Positions 45,201-57,200 of a stretch of 64,000 nucleotides of DNA are shown piece by piece (the stretch's first letter is position 1; each line of letters starts with the position of its first letter). The notes under the pieces were generated by a model. That model was not told where the DNA came from. It saw only the letters and a list, made by a program, of their open reading frames with translations, and did no database searches. The position numbers and the translations under genes were made by a program. Source of the DNA: Lytechinus pictus (lineage: Eukaryota > Echinodermata > Echinoidea > Temnopleuroida > Toxopneustidae); the NCBI RefSeq assembly GCF_037042905.1, contig NC_087254.1, positions 9,595,103-9,659,102 of the forward strand, read 5' to 3'.

Positions 45201-48200
45201 GTTGAGTATGAATGACATCAAACCTACTATGGCTTAATATAAGTGCCAACCAGATGATAAGATGAGAAGACATGGTTAAAATCTTAAATGACGAGAGAAG
45301 ACTTGTTTGGGACAAGAATCAAGACAAGAGTTGTCAATACTTGGCAAGCCAGATTTGTTTGGGACATTATTCATGAAGACAAGATGAGGGTTTGTTGAAA
45401 CCCGTCCAAATTAGTTCTTGGCCAGGAGACTTATCTTTTGGACAAGATGACGAGTTGTCATTGCCAATGCGAGTTGTCACCATAGTCAATATTGTTAACC
45501 CAGGACCAAAATCCAGTTAAAACCAATTAGGGCAAACCAATTGAAACCAGTTGGCCAACTGGTTTCAATAGGGAAATTGGAACAACTGGTTCCAATTGAA
45601 ATTGAAAACCAGTTGCCAATTAATTAGCATTTGCACTAATTATTGCTCATGCCAACACAGAAGCAGTGTTATATGTCTATTAATACCAATGTAAAGGGCA
45701 TTGATAAAATACAGACTTTCGTATGTATATATTTATATGGACGATCTTCAAATATAGGTTATGTATTTTTATTTGATGTAATTTGGTAACAGTTAGTGGT
45801 GTACTAATTATCCTTTAATCTGTTTTAATTATAATCTATAAAATTTATGAACATGGTTTTCACTGCTAAGTATTCTAAATACTTATCTTTAAAAAGTGTG
45901 GTACTTGAAATTGAAAAGAATTAGATAGATACAACATTGTCAGATTGTTAATGATGATGAATCTCATAAAACATTAATCTGTGCACACTGGCAGATAATA
46001 TGCAAATTAACTGGTTTCAATTGGATCCAGTTGGGTAACTGGAAAATTTCCAATTGGAAACCAATTGGAAATCATTTCCAGTTACCAAACAGGTTCCAGT
46101 TTTATTTCCAGTTACCCAACTGGTTCCAGTTTTATTTCCAGTTACCCAACTGGTTCCAATTAGAATTCATTTCCAGTTACCCATCTTTCCAGTTAGAAGT
46201 CATCTCCAGTTACCCAATTGGTACCAGTAAGGATTTCCAGTTACACAACTGCATGGTTCAAGTTAGGATTTCCAGTTACCCAACTGTTTCCAGTACGTTA
46301 GAAATCATTTCCAGTTGGAAGTCATTTCCAGTTACCCAACTGGTTCCAGTTAGGATTTCCAGTTGCCCAACTGGTTCCAGTTGGGATTTCCAGTTACCCA
46401 ACTGGTTCCAGTTGGGATTTCCAGTTACCCAACTGGTTCCAGTTAGGATTTCCAGTTGCCCAACTGGATTCAATTGGTTTCAACTGGAAATTGTTAAATT
46501 CCAGTTAAAACCAATTGAAACCAGTTAAAACCAATTGAAACAAATTGAAACCAGTTGGAAATCCAACTGGTTTCAATTGGATTTTGGTCCTGGGCATGTT
46601 TGAACTGGGCAAATGCAAATTTACTTGCTTGGCTTGAGACAAGAAAGCATGTACCTCACAAAATAAAAACTGAAAGCGACTTCTTTTGGATGGGAACAAG
46701 ATAACGAGTTGTTGAAGGCATTAATGATTTGTTTGTGGCAAGAAAAGATAATGTCAATGAATTTATAGTTATTGAACTCAGCAATATGCATATGGGCAAT
46801 TCCATGGAAAATGTTCACTTTAGAGAAAAAATGAACTTTAAGATTTCACTTAAGCAGTCAAATTTTCTTAAAAAGTAATCTATAAAGTTTCAATTTCCAA
46901 TAAAAAAATCGCAATATTGATAATTTTTTTAAGTTTTTTCCACCATCAAAAAAATAGAATAGTAAATTGCAAAATCTAAAAAATATGGCTATTTTTAAAC
47001 AATTCATCTTTCCTGTCTCTATTAAAAGCAAATAAGGTCCCAGAGGTCTCTTTTAACTTTTGAATAGTTGATTAATGTTTACATCAACAGAAAATCATTG
47101 TTAAATTTTTTGCCATTCATCAGTTTTAGAGAAACCGATCTTCAGATTTGTGTAATTTCTTTATCATTATCAGTGTCATGTCCGTTACGTTTTTCACTTA
47201 AAGTTTTCACAGCTTACAGGAAATTTGTCTGAAGGTACTGCAGATTCAGATTCTATATTAGAATTAAACCCCCTACCATGTGTAGCAATCATTTTCCCTT
47301 ACCACTTTTCATTTTCATAAAAATGGCGTAACGGACATGACACTTCGCGTAACGGACATGACGCCTTATATATGACAAATGGCAGCATTCACAAAAACAA
47401 ATTATTAGGCTCAGTGTCACAGACTGAGGTCAGTCACAATTGCTTGAGGATAGCTGGATGTAATAACTCCTAGAATCTGCATGTCATTCAAGCTATTTTT
47501 AGAAGTTGGTTAATGATGAAAGTTCAGCTCTTGTTCTGGTGTATTTTCTGAGAATTAACGGTATGCCACATAATATTAGGATAAGATGAAGCTAGATCTG
47601 GCAACATACTTGGATCACAATCTGTATCATTTGTGTTTGAAAAAAACAATTGATTATCTTAGGTGTTTGCACTGACAGTTTGGAGCATGATGAAATTCCA
47701 ACTTGTGAATTCATGAGATCATTGATGATATTGCTTCAAAGTATCTGACTTTCACCACCCTCAACTTCTTCAGTGATGGCACGGGCTCACATTTAAAAAC
47801 AAGTTTGTATTCAGATATCTGTGTTACATGATGTAGCTCTATGAATCCATGAATCTACAGTGGCACTTATTTGCAATATCACAATGCAAAGGGGCTGTGG
47901 AAGGAATGTGGCGCGATCAATAAATTATGTCATAGTATTTTGGTCAGCCATAATCACGATTTGAATGATGTACATGTATCTTCATTTGTACACAAGCAGC
48001 GCAGACAATGCAACGAAATGTGATACAGCCACATTTGTCAGCAAGCAAGATCGTAAGATTTAGAACATCCAAAATAATTACCTTTCAACTCATACATAAT
48101 CGATAATGAAAGACTGGTTTCCAGGTACTGCTATCAAATTTTAAAATACTTTTTATTATCATTTTTTTTAATCTTAAAACTGACATTACTACTAGTACAT

Positions 48201-51200
48201 ATTCTTTATCATAAAATACATTTCATGATATGTTCATCTTGGATTTATACAGGTCTGGTACATTTTGTTTTCTTCTCACAAAAAATGAGATTTGGTCTTC
48301 TCAGTGTGTCGTAATGGTCCTGAGCATTGTATTCTATATAAAATTATCATGTAGGCTATTAAATTAATAATACCTGACAATAATATCTACATGTTTTTCT
48401 TAAGAATGTTAGTAAAGGTACTTTGCTGTTACATAATTACATTCATTATTCATATTTCTTTCATTTTGAAACTAAGAAGTGCTGATGAAGTTCACTTCGT
48501 AAGGGTGTCATGTCCGTTACGCTAGTGTATATTGTCAAATAGTAAGCCATGAATAAAAAATAATCTTTACTATCAACTTTTTCTCTTTTAATTAGGTGTG
48601 GCGGATGGTAGTAACTGGAAAATACTCATTAACTGTTGTTAACTGGTGTAAAAAAAAAAATTCTAAATATTTTTTTGTTTTATAAATTATACGAAAAGCC
48701 CCTCTCTCAAATTGCAAAATAATAGGAGATATTACAGATTACCAGTTATGATGTGTGTCTCAAACCTCTAGCCTTTACATGCAAACAATTAGACTTGTAC
48801 CATATCTTGTAATAAAATAATTATATTCGCTTACAAAAAGTGGACGAAACTGTCATGTCCGTTACGCTTCGTGTGTCATGTCCGTTACACTACATTTTGA
48901 GCTATGAATACAGAATGCACTGCAAAACTGTTGTTAAACACCATTTTATGGATAGAGCATGATCTTAAGGTTAAATTAACACCAACATCGGGTGCATGCA
49001 ATCTAAGAATTCACAGGAATTTTGATAAGCAATAGGAGGTAAAAATGCTTCGTCCATTTCGTGTCATGTCCGTTACGCTCACAAAGAGTACAATTTCTCC
49101 GCAACTGTTCAACGAAACGATTTGTAATTTCATGTGTATGTAACTGATACTTAAATGTGTCTGATAAGCTCAGTAACAATTATCAAAAGACTGCTAATTC
49201 TACTGTATAAACCTTTGAATCACAAAAATTTGTCTGAACGTCATGTCCGTTACGCTGGAATTGACCATATGCTGAGTTCCCACAACATGTCTTGACTCTT
49301 GTCTTGTCCCGATGTAGACAGCTGGCAACTGTCTGTTTCGAGGAGTTTTTTAACATTTAAAATACAAAATTCTCTTTGTACACAGACTGCTCGCAATCGT
49401 GCAGCCGCCATTAGGGGGTTAACGATGCAAAATCTCCCTGACGGGGCTCATGGATTCTTGTCTTTATTTCATAAAAACATATGAAAAGAACTGGACCAAA
49501 ATAAAGATTATTGTTCCGTTTTGGCCTGAACTGCACCAAAACGGAAAAAATAAACTTAAAAGGAATAAAATCAACTCCCACTTCCCTTGTTTATGCGAAC
49601 TTAATCTGTACAGACCGAGTTAGAACTTCGATCTCTGTAATTGGTGAGTGGAGCCAACGGAGTTCAGCGGAACAACCAATAACAGAGACTGAAGCTTTTG
49701 GTCTAGTACTGATCAAGCTGACAACCATATTTCAACAATTCATCTCATCTTGTGTACCTGAGCTGACCAAGCCGATTTGCTTTGTTTCAACAACTTGTCA
49801 TCTTGTCTCCTTATCCCAAACAAGCCGACTTGTCAACATTCAACAACTCGTCATCTTCTTTTTGTCCAAAACAAGTCTACTTACTTCGTCTCGTCATTGG
49901 AACTGTCTTCTCATCTTTTTATCTTTTCATCAGGTTGGCACTTATTGGCTTCCGTACAAACCAAGCCAGGGCTCATTGTTAACTGGGGGAGGGGGAGGGA
50001 GGGGGTTATAAAAGACCAATAATTGGCCTATTTTGTCTGATTTTGCATCTAAATTACTGATGTTCTCATCAGGCCTTCTCATTGACATTTTCTGACATTG
50101 ACAATGATTGACAACGACAAAACAATTCCTGACATGTCCTTAATATTTTCTTAGAAATTTAATTATGTTATGCTCTTTTGCCTATTAACTAGAGATGAGA
50201 AAGTTGTGAATATCATACACACACCAACACCTGTCCTTGTGCCTCTGAAATTATTTTTGAGATTTGAATTTTATCTTTAGAACAGTTCATACTTTCTTAA
50301 ATTCAAAATTTGAGGTTATATGCTTCTTTGCCCTATTTACAGTTGCTCGAGCTGAAAGTGGAGTAAAGCTTACAAACGGTATTTTCGGCTCACTCTGCCG
50401 TGTCTAATTAGCAGCAGGACCAAAATATTTTCCCCAAGTCCATGTCAGATTGTATTGTTAGGTCTATCAATTCCACCTGACTTTGATTTGTGTATAGTTC
50501 ACACATTTTCAAGCATGAAAGTTTTCGTAAGTCCAAACCACCCCTAAAACTTAATGGTCAATTTACACCCAGTGCATTGTGCTCTATATATACACATGCT
50601 TTTGGTGTTTTGTTTCTGTTTTAATTGTACCCCAGGATAAGAGAAGTCCCCTTATGTTATTTTAGTACTTTTTGTCTTTAACGCCCAAAGTTTCCATGAA
50701 ATATCTTAATTTGTTTTTGTTCTTTAAACATGCCCAGCAGGCAGAAAATATTTCTATTTTTAAATTATTATTTGTAGCGGAGCGTGTTAAAAATAAGAAT
50801 TTAAAGTCAATACAACTTTACTAAAAATAGAATACTAATGCAAGTACCGGATATTGTTAAATACCAATAGTATATTTGAAAAGCAGGCTTTAAAAACTAA
50901 TATTTTGTGTACATTGATCCTTATATTTGCATATCTGTGGTAAGTGTAGTTGTACTCTGAAGGAGTCAAGGAAATCAAATTAAATCTAAATACTCTACCA
51001 ATTTTACTCTTTCTCTGATTCAAGGTTCACCGTGCCTTAGCTTTGATGTCTTGAGAGACAGCCTTGGAGACTCGAGGGTTGCTTATCCTCATTCAGTGTA
51101 CATTGTAGCAGGTATGTACTGTATACAGGGCTCGACATTAGCAGTGGCCCTTGGCAACCAAAAATGAGAGTTGGGCCACAAAAATACTGTAAAAGCCAAC

Positions 51201-54200
51201 ACTTGGTGGCCCTGTTTGGCTACCAAAGTTTTGATAAATTCTGTTTTCTATTGTTTTAGGGCCACTAAATTTGCTTTACGGGCCACCCAAAAAATGAAAC
51301 TGATGATTTTGGTGGACTGATCGAGCCACCATGAAAAAAAGTTAGTGTGGAGCCTTGCTGTATATATAAGTTTCTTTGTCAAAAGTCATGCATCTTTCCC
51401 ACCGTCAATATACATATACAAAATTACATATACATTCGTAATTCCGAAGGTTCGGTTATTCGGAAGGTTCGTTATTCCGAAGGTTCGTTAGTCTGAAAAC
51501 GAAATGAGGTTCATAATTCCGAAGGTTCGTTAGTCTGAAAACGAAATGAGGTTCATAATTCCGAAGGTTCGTTAAGCCGAAAAAGAAATGAGGTTCGTAA
51601 CTCCGAAGGTTCGTTAGTCCGAAAACTAAATGATTAACTAACCTTATTTCGTTTTCGGACTAACAAACCTTCGGAACAACAAACCTTATTTCGTTTTCGG
51701 ATTAACGAACCTTCGGAACAACGAACGTTATTTCGTTTTCGGATTAACGAACCTTCGGAACGTCGAACCTTATTTCGTTTTCGGATTACCGAACTTTCGG
51801 AATAACGAACCTTCGGAATAACGCCACAAATGTTCGGATTAACGAACCCTTTTACTTTTTCGGATTAACGAACATCGAGGTATAGGCAATTTGCGTGTTT
51901 CGGAATTACGAACCTTCGGAAGAAAGAACCTTCAGAATTACGAAGTGTAACCGACTGAGCAATGGAGAATGTACATGAAGGAAAGCCGCTGTGGAAAGTC
52001 TTATTTAGTTTATGGCTTGATTCCTGCTAAAGAATGTGGCACCGATTTTTGACCAGGATTGTGTTCTATAAAAGCTGTTATTACGGTAACTTCCCCATCC
52101 GATGGTATACATGTATTTCATGGGATCCTTGATTTGATTGGTTGCCATGGGATGGCAAACTTACCATTATGCATGGGACCCTGGTATCAGTTTGATGGTT
52201 TGATTGTCTTCCCTTCATCAAAGTTCTTTATTCAATACTAGGAGTAATACCTCGGTCACATTTGCTCTACGGCGGCCGTACGGCGAGTAGAAAACGGCCG
52301 TTTTGACATTTTTTGTACCAGCTATACATAGGTGGTCTGAATAAAAATGAATAAAACGGCTGTTTTCGACTCGCCGTACCGCAGCCGTAGAGCAAATGTG
52401 ACCAAGGTACATGTATAAGGGTCTTCTTATGGGAAGCAAATAAGCAATTTGCTGACTGTAAATCAACTGCAAATCTGTCCTTAAGAAATTAAGAGGAAAC
52501 AATAGAAGAGGGTGGGGTGGAGCCGTGGGGGTGGGGGCAACTCAACTACACTGCACATTACTGTTTACATGCATGGGGACTCACATGTAGCAACAATTGA
52601 TGCAAATTTTGGGGTGCACAGGAAAAGAGGCCACTGCAAGCTTTCTGTTCTCAAACTTCAATGCATCATTTTCTTGGTTTATATTTGTGGCATTCCAGTT
52701 GCAGCATAACCATTAACAAAGTTTATTTACATAGTTACAGTCAGTCAGTCAGTGTGCAGTTTCTATGTAGCTCTACATTTGATACTAGTACATGTATTAA
52801 AATCATAAATCTTATTAATTGAGAATAAGAATTTAGGAGGAATTAGAAATAAATGTTCATGTCCTTACAATCCTTACCACATTTTCCTTGGACAATCAAT
52901 CTATCTTCATGATATAGGAACGCAAGCAGAGAAGGCACACCTCAATCACGTAATTGTTACGAAGATGAGCAAAATGAACAGAACAAGCAAGCAATCGGAA
53001 GACGATGATGATGACGACGACGATGATGACAGTGATGATGAGGATGATAATCAGCCCGAGTTGGAGACGGCCATGATAGACCATCTCGGTTCAGTCAATA
53101 GAATAAGGGTAAGGAATGCCAGGGCCCAGTATAACCCCAGTTGCATGAATATTACTATTACCATGGTAACTTTGTAATCCAATGGTAGCAACAATACAGG
53201 GTAAGAAGTGATTTTTATTTTCTACTATTCTAGGGGCTATTAAAAAAAAATATTGTTACATTTTGCAGATGCTGAATTGGGGGCGGGCTATTTTTTTTTA
53301 ATTTCTAGGGTTCGTTCTGTTGCTCAATTAAAAATTTTGCTGTATTAGCCCCTCTCATCAGTGTTAAACGTATGTAGAATATTGATTTTCTGAATGCTCT
53401 TGAATAATGTATGCGGCAGATCTGTGGGCATCTTTATAAAAGATGGTTGCCCCAAAAGCATTCCGCAATCCAGTGTGCAAATTTAAAGGCAATTTTGGCA
53501 GTTATTAGGACGATGCCCTATTCCGCCCCTCGCCATCATGTCTTTCCTACTCTGCAACAGTAATAGTGCTCAACAGCCAAACAAAGATAAGGACTGTGGG
53601 TAAGTTGTGCAATAATCTTACAGAACAGGGCCCAGAGATCTAAAGTAAGAAGTAAATGCAGACACTCCACCAGTATACCTTTATTGGATGCCCATGCCAT
53701 GACATAGGTATGTAATTTATATACTGGATGTTTGAATTTGGAAGTTTTACTGAACCCCCCCCCCAAAAAAAAAAAAAAAAAATCACTATTACATATCATA
53801 TTTTTAGACTCTAGTTTTTAAGCTTGATGATTTCAGACATTCTGCATTAAATAAATTTAAATAAAATATTTTTCGTTATCAAGTAAAAACCTGCATTGCA
53901 GACACATTTCTATTCCGTTATATTCTCTTTTGCCAGAGTACCACCTTGGGTGACAAGCAGATAGCTGCCTCCTGGGCCGACACTGGCAACGTCCACATAT
54001 GGGACCTCAGTGAACCTCTACAAGCCATCGAGAGCCCTGCTGCCATGGCTAAATACATGAAACAGAACAACAGCAAGCCCCTTTATACCTTCAGCGGGCA
54101 TGTGACGGAGGGGTATGCCTTGGATTGGTCCCCGACTGTTCCAGGTAAGACCATGGCATGGCACATGGCATGTTACAAGCTACTGAATTCCTGCTATTTG

Positions 54201-57200
54201 ATTTGCTGAGAGTGTAATCAGTGTAATATAATTTTTTTGACATTGGGGATATGAATTGAACCATTGAATTGAAAAATTGTCTTAAGATTTTCAGACCAGG
54301 GGCCCATGACACAAAGCTCAGCAATGATCGTATAACATTTTTCTTTATATGACACCTAGAAAGATCCTTGTGATTTGATTGGTTGTTTGATATCGATCAT
54401 TCAGTCCATTTTACAATGACGTCATCAACTGCAGCTGCAGGCACCAACAGTGCGCATGTTGCAATGACGGAACAATCAACAGACCGAACTCGCACTGCAT
54501 GAGCGTGTTTTGCATCGAAATTCATTAATTTCATATGAAAAAAAAACAATTTTTAGGTGTCATATAAACCAAATAATGAATGTTTTTTCATTCGTGCAAT
54601 GGACAGAATACTTCATTCGATGAAAGATGAAATAATGATCCATTCAACTCGGCTACGCCTCGTTGAATGGATCATTTCATCTTTCACCTCATGAAGTATT
54701 CTGTCCATTGCACTCTTAAACATTCATTATTTGTATAACAATTAATTGCATTGACTACAATGTACAATCAATCATGAAAATCAAGCATACGATCAATCGC
54801 TAACCTTTTTGTTACGGGACCCAGATTATGCAATCATGCTTGATTTACTTGTTAGTCAAATCTTGTCAAAACCAAACAGATTTCTGTGTTGCTATTAGAT
54901 TTGACTTGATAGTGAGTGCTATTTATGAACACTCTTTTTGTAGTGTTTTAAGTGAAGACATTTATAGGATTAGCACTTTGGGAATTATTCATAAATCTTG
55001 ATATAGATGCACCTGGTCCCCGTAACATAATGCGATTGATTGTGGGTGTGATTTCTACAATTGATTGCACTAATTACATATGATCATTTGTAAAATGATA
55101 ATAAATTTGATTTCTTAGGCGCCAAATCCATTTTAATCTAAATGCTCAATGTGCACAAGTGAAAAGAGAGAACCTAAACAATCTCAAATTATACATATAT
55201 GCAGAGTTATACATGTAAGTCTTCATTATTACTTTAAATGCTTCAACAGAGTTGGTATCTGTCTAGGGACGGAATTCCAGATGAACAAATGCTCTTTCCC
55301 TCCATTTAGATTTTGGATTCAGAAGAAATTCTGAGTTTTGGGAGTGTAAAGATCTAGATGGGGTATATCTGTTAATTAAAGTAATGATGTAATGTTGGGC
55401 AGAGCCATGGACATAATCATAAACAAGCAGAAAGCAAAAAAAAAGGAAAAAAGGATCACCCCTGTGAACAATTGCTAAGCTGTATGTTAGAGGTCCTTTA
55501 TGTTTGTTTTTTCCAGAAGACACTTTTGTTTTTGTTTTATTTTACAGATAATATTGTGTCATGTGAATTTTAATTTCAATGATTGTTCGTTTATTGAAAG
55601 TGAAATGAAAATTGATTTATATGTAATTCTCTTATCCAGGGACTATGTTGTCTGGAGACTGCAAGAAGCACATTCACATGTGGAAGCTGAGAGAGGGCGG
55701 TGTTTGGAACGTGGATCAGAGGCCGTATCTGGCTCACACGGACTCGGTTGAAGACATTCAGTGGTCTCCCAATGAGAAAAATGTAGGTCAATATTTTGTT
55801 CAAATTTTGACACAACAACGGGTATATATTCACTTTGTTTACAAGTAGTTGGTCTATTTCTCAGTATAATACCACGTGGGATAAACCCATTGGCCCGTAT
55901 TCTGAACTTGGATTTAAATTAAACCCTGATTTAAAGTTGTGGTTTAACTATGGAGAGCCAACTGAAGCACAAATCCCTTACAGTACACATTCAATTTATT
56001 AACTCATGTGGCACCCATACTGTTCATAATTGTCTGGGAATGATAACTGAAGAACTTTTCTTCGGTATGAAAGCAAAATGAAACAAAATAGTAAACATAA
56101 GAAATATACAATATAAACAGAATTTTTGGCTCCCCATAATTTTAGCACAGAGTTAGACCGTGGTCTAAGTTAAACCTGACTTCAGAATACGGGCCATTTG
56201 GTCTAACTCCTGTTTGGTCTACACAACTCTTGGTCTAATACATACTTAGTCTAAATGTCATTTAGTCTAATGCGCAGTTGGTCTACTCTCCACCTCGTCT
56301 CCAAATTATCTTGCACTTTGTCAATGAAAATTTGGCTCACAAACAATTATCTTAATCCTAGAGACTATGAAGTGGCGTTATCCAAAATTATTAGATGAAA
56401 CGGTTAAATGGGCCAAATGGCAATTAGGCAAAATGGTTTGAAGACACAGGTAGACAAAATGGGATTTGGTCATAAGGGATGAGACCAAAGGGAAAGTTGA
56501 CAAAGTGGGTGTTGACTAAGATACACTATAAAATAGGTGTATTATTTCAAGCATCGCGATTGGCCAATATGCGTCACATGACATCCAACTTTTTTTGTGC
56601 GCTGCACGGCAGTGCAAAAGGTGCGCAACGAAAATTGACATTGCACGCTCAAGTAGACCAGTGCGGTAGAAGTCCCGGGAGAAGCCGATCAAAACTGTAT
56701 TGTAACTTTTTAAGAATTTGTTTCTGTGTTGCTATTTTTATAAAACAAATAATGCACTTGCTTTGTCGTGCGTAAAAGTAAATGCAGAGAAAGCTTGGTT
56801 TCTTCAGATGAAGCACATTGGGCACTCGCCGCCAGCGGCTTGTGCACAGTGCGGCACCTATCTAAAGAAACCTCGCGTGCTCTGCATTTCGACTATCGCA
56901 CTCGGCTGCATGCATTATTTGTATAATAGAAATACAGTCCAATCAATTGTTTATAAGCCAATGTAAACTTCAGGCTTGAGAGCTTTATCTGTAAGTTTAA
57001 TCCATTTCCAAAACTTATCAATGATAAAAATAGGTATTTATATAGCGCCATCTATCTAGAAATATTCTATTCCGAGGCTCGATGTTATTATTATTACCCC
57101 GGCTTTAGCTCGAGCTGCCTTTCAGCGCTCGTGCATTCAAGGAATTAATCCTGCCGGGTACCCATTCACCTCACCTGGGTTGAGTGCAGCACAATGTGGA

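Larger units (their letters stand above)
45239..49945. mobile_element. Outer fold-back element in GRWD1 intron 1 (about 4.7 kb, nested)
   Basis: ATAAGTGCCAACCAGATGAT at 45239 recurs inverted at 49925-49945. Further inward AAGATGAGAAGACA, GACTTGTTTGGGACAAG and GATGACGAGTTGTC are mirrored at 49795-49925. Two other TIR elements lie inside. No transposase is present; the interior core around 49310-49715 is the dispersed repeat also seen at 43433. Confidence 0.75.

Noticed and set aside
46031-46528. 165-codon open frame and its antisense counterpart
   Set aside because: Repeat translation of the 30-bp minisatellite; no start context or domain.
47176-49254. CRISPR-like spacing of a repeated 14-mer
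   Set aside because: Eukaryotic intron context, irregular spacing, both orientations and no cas genes; treated as a transposon-internal motif.
49511-50011. 166-codon open frame in GRWD1 intron 1
   Set aside because: Overlaps the dispersed repeat and the inverted end of the fold-back element; no domain or splice support.
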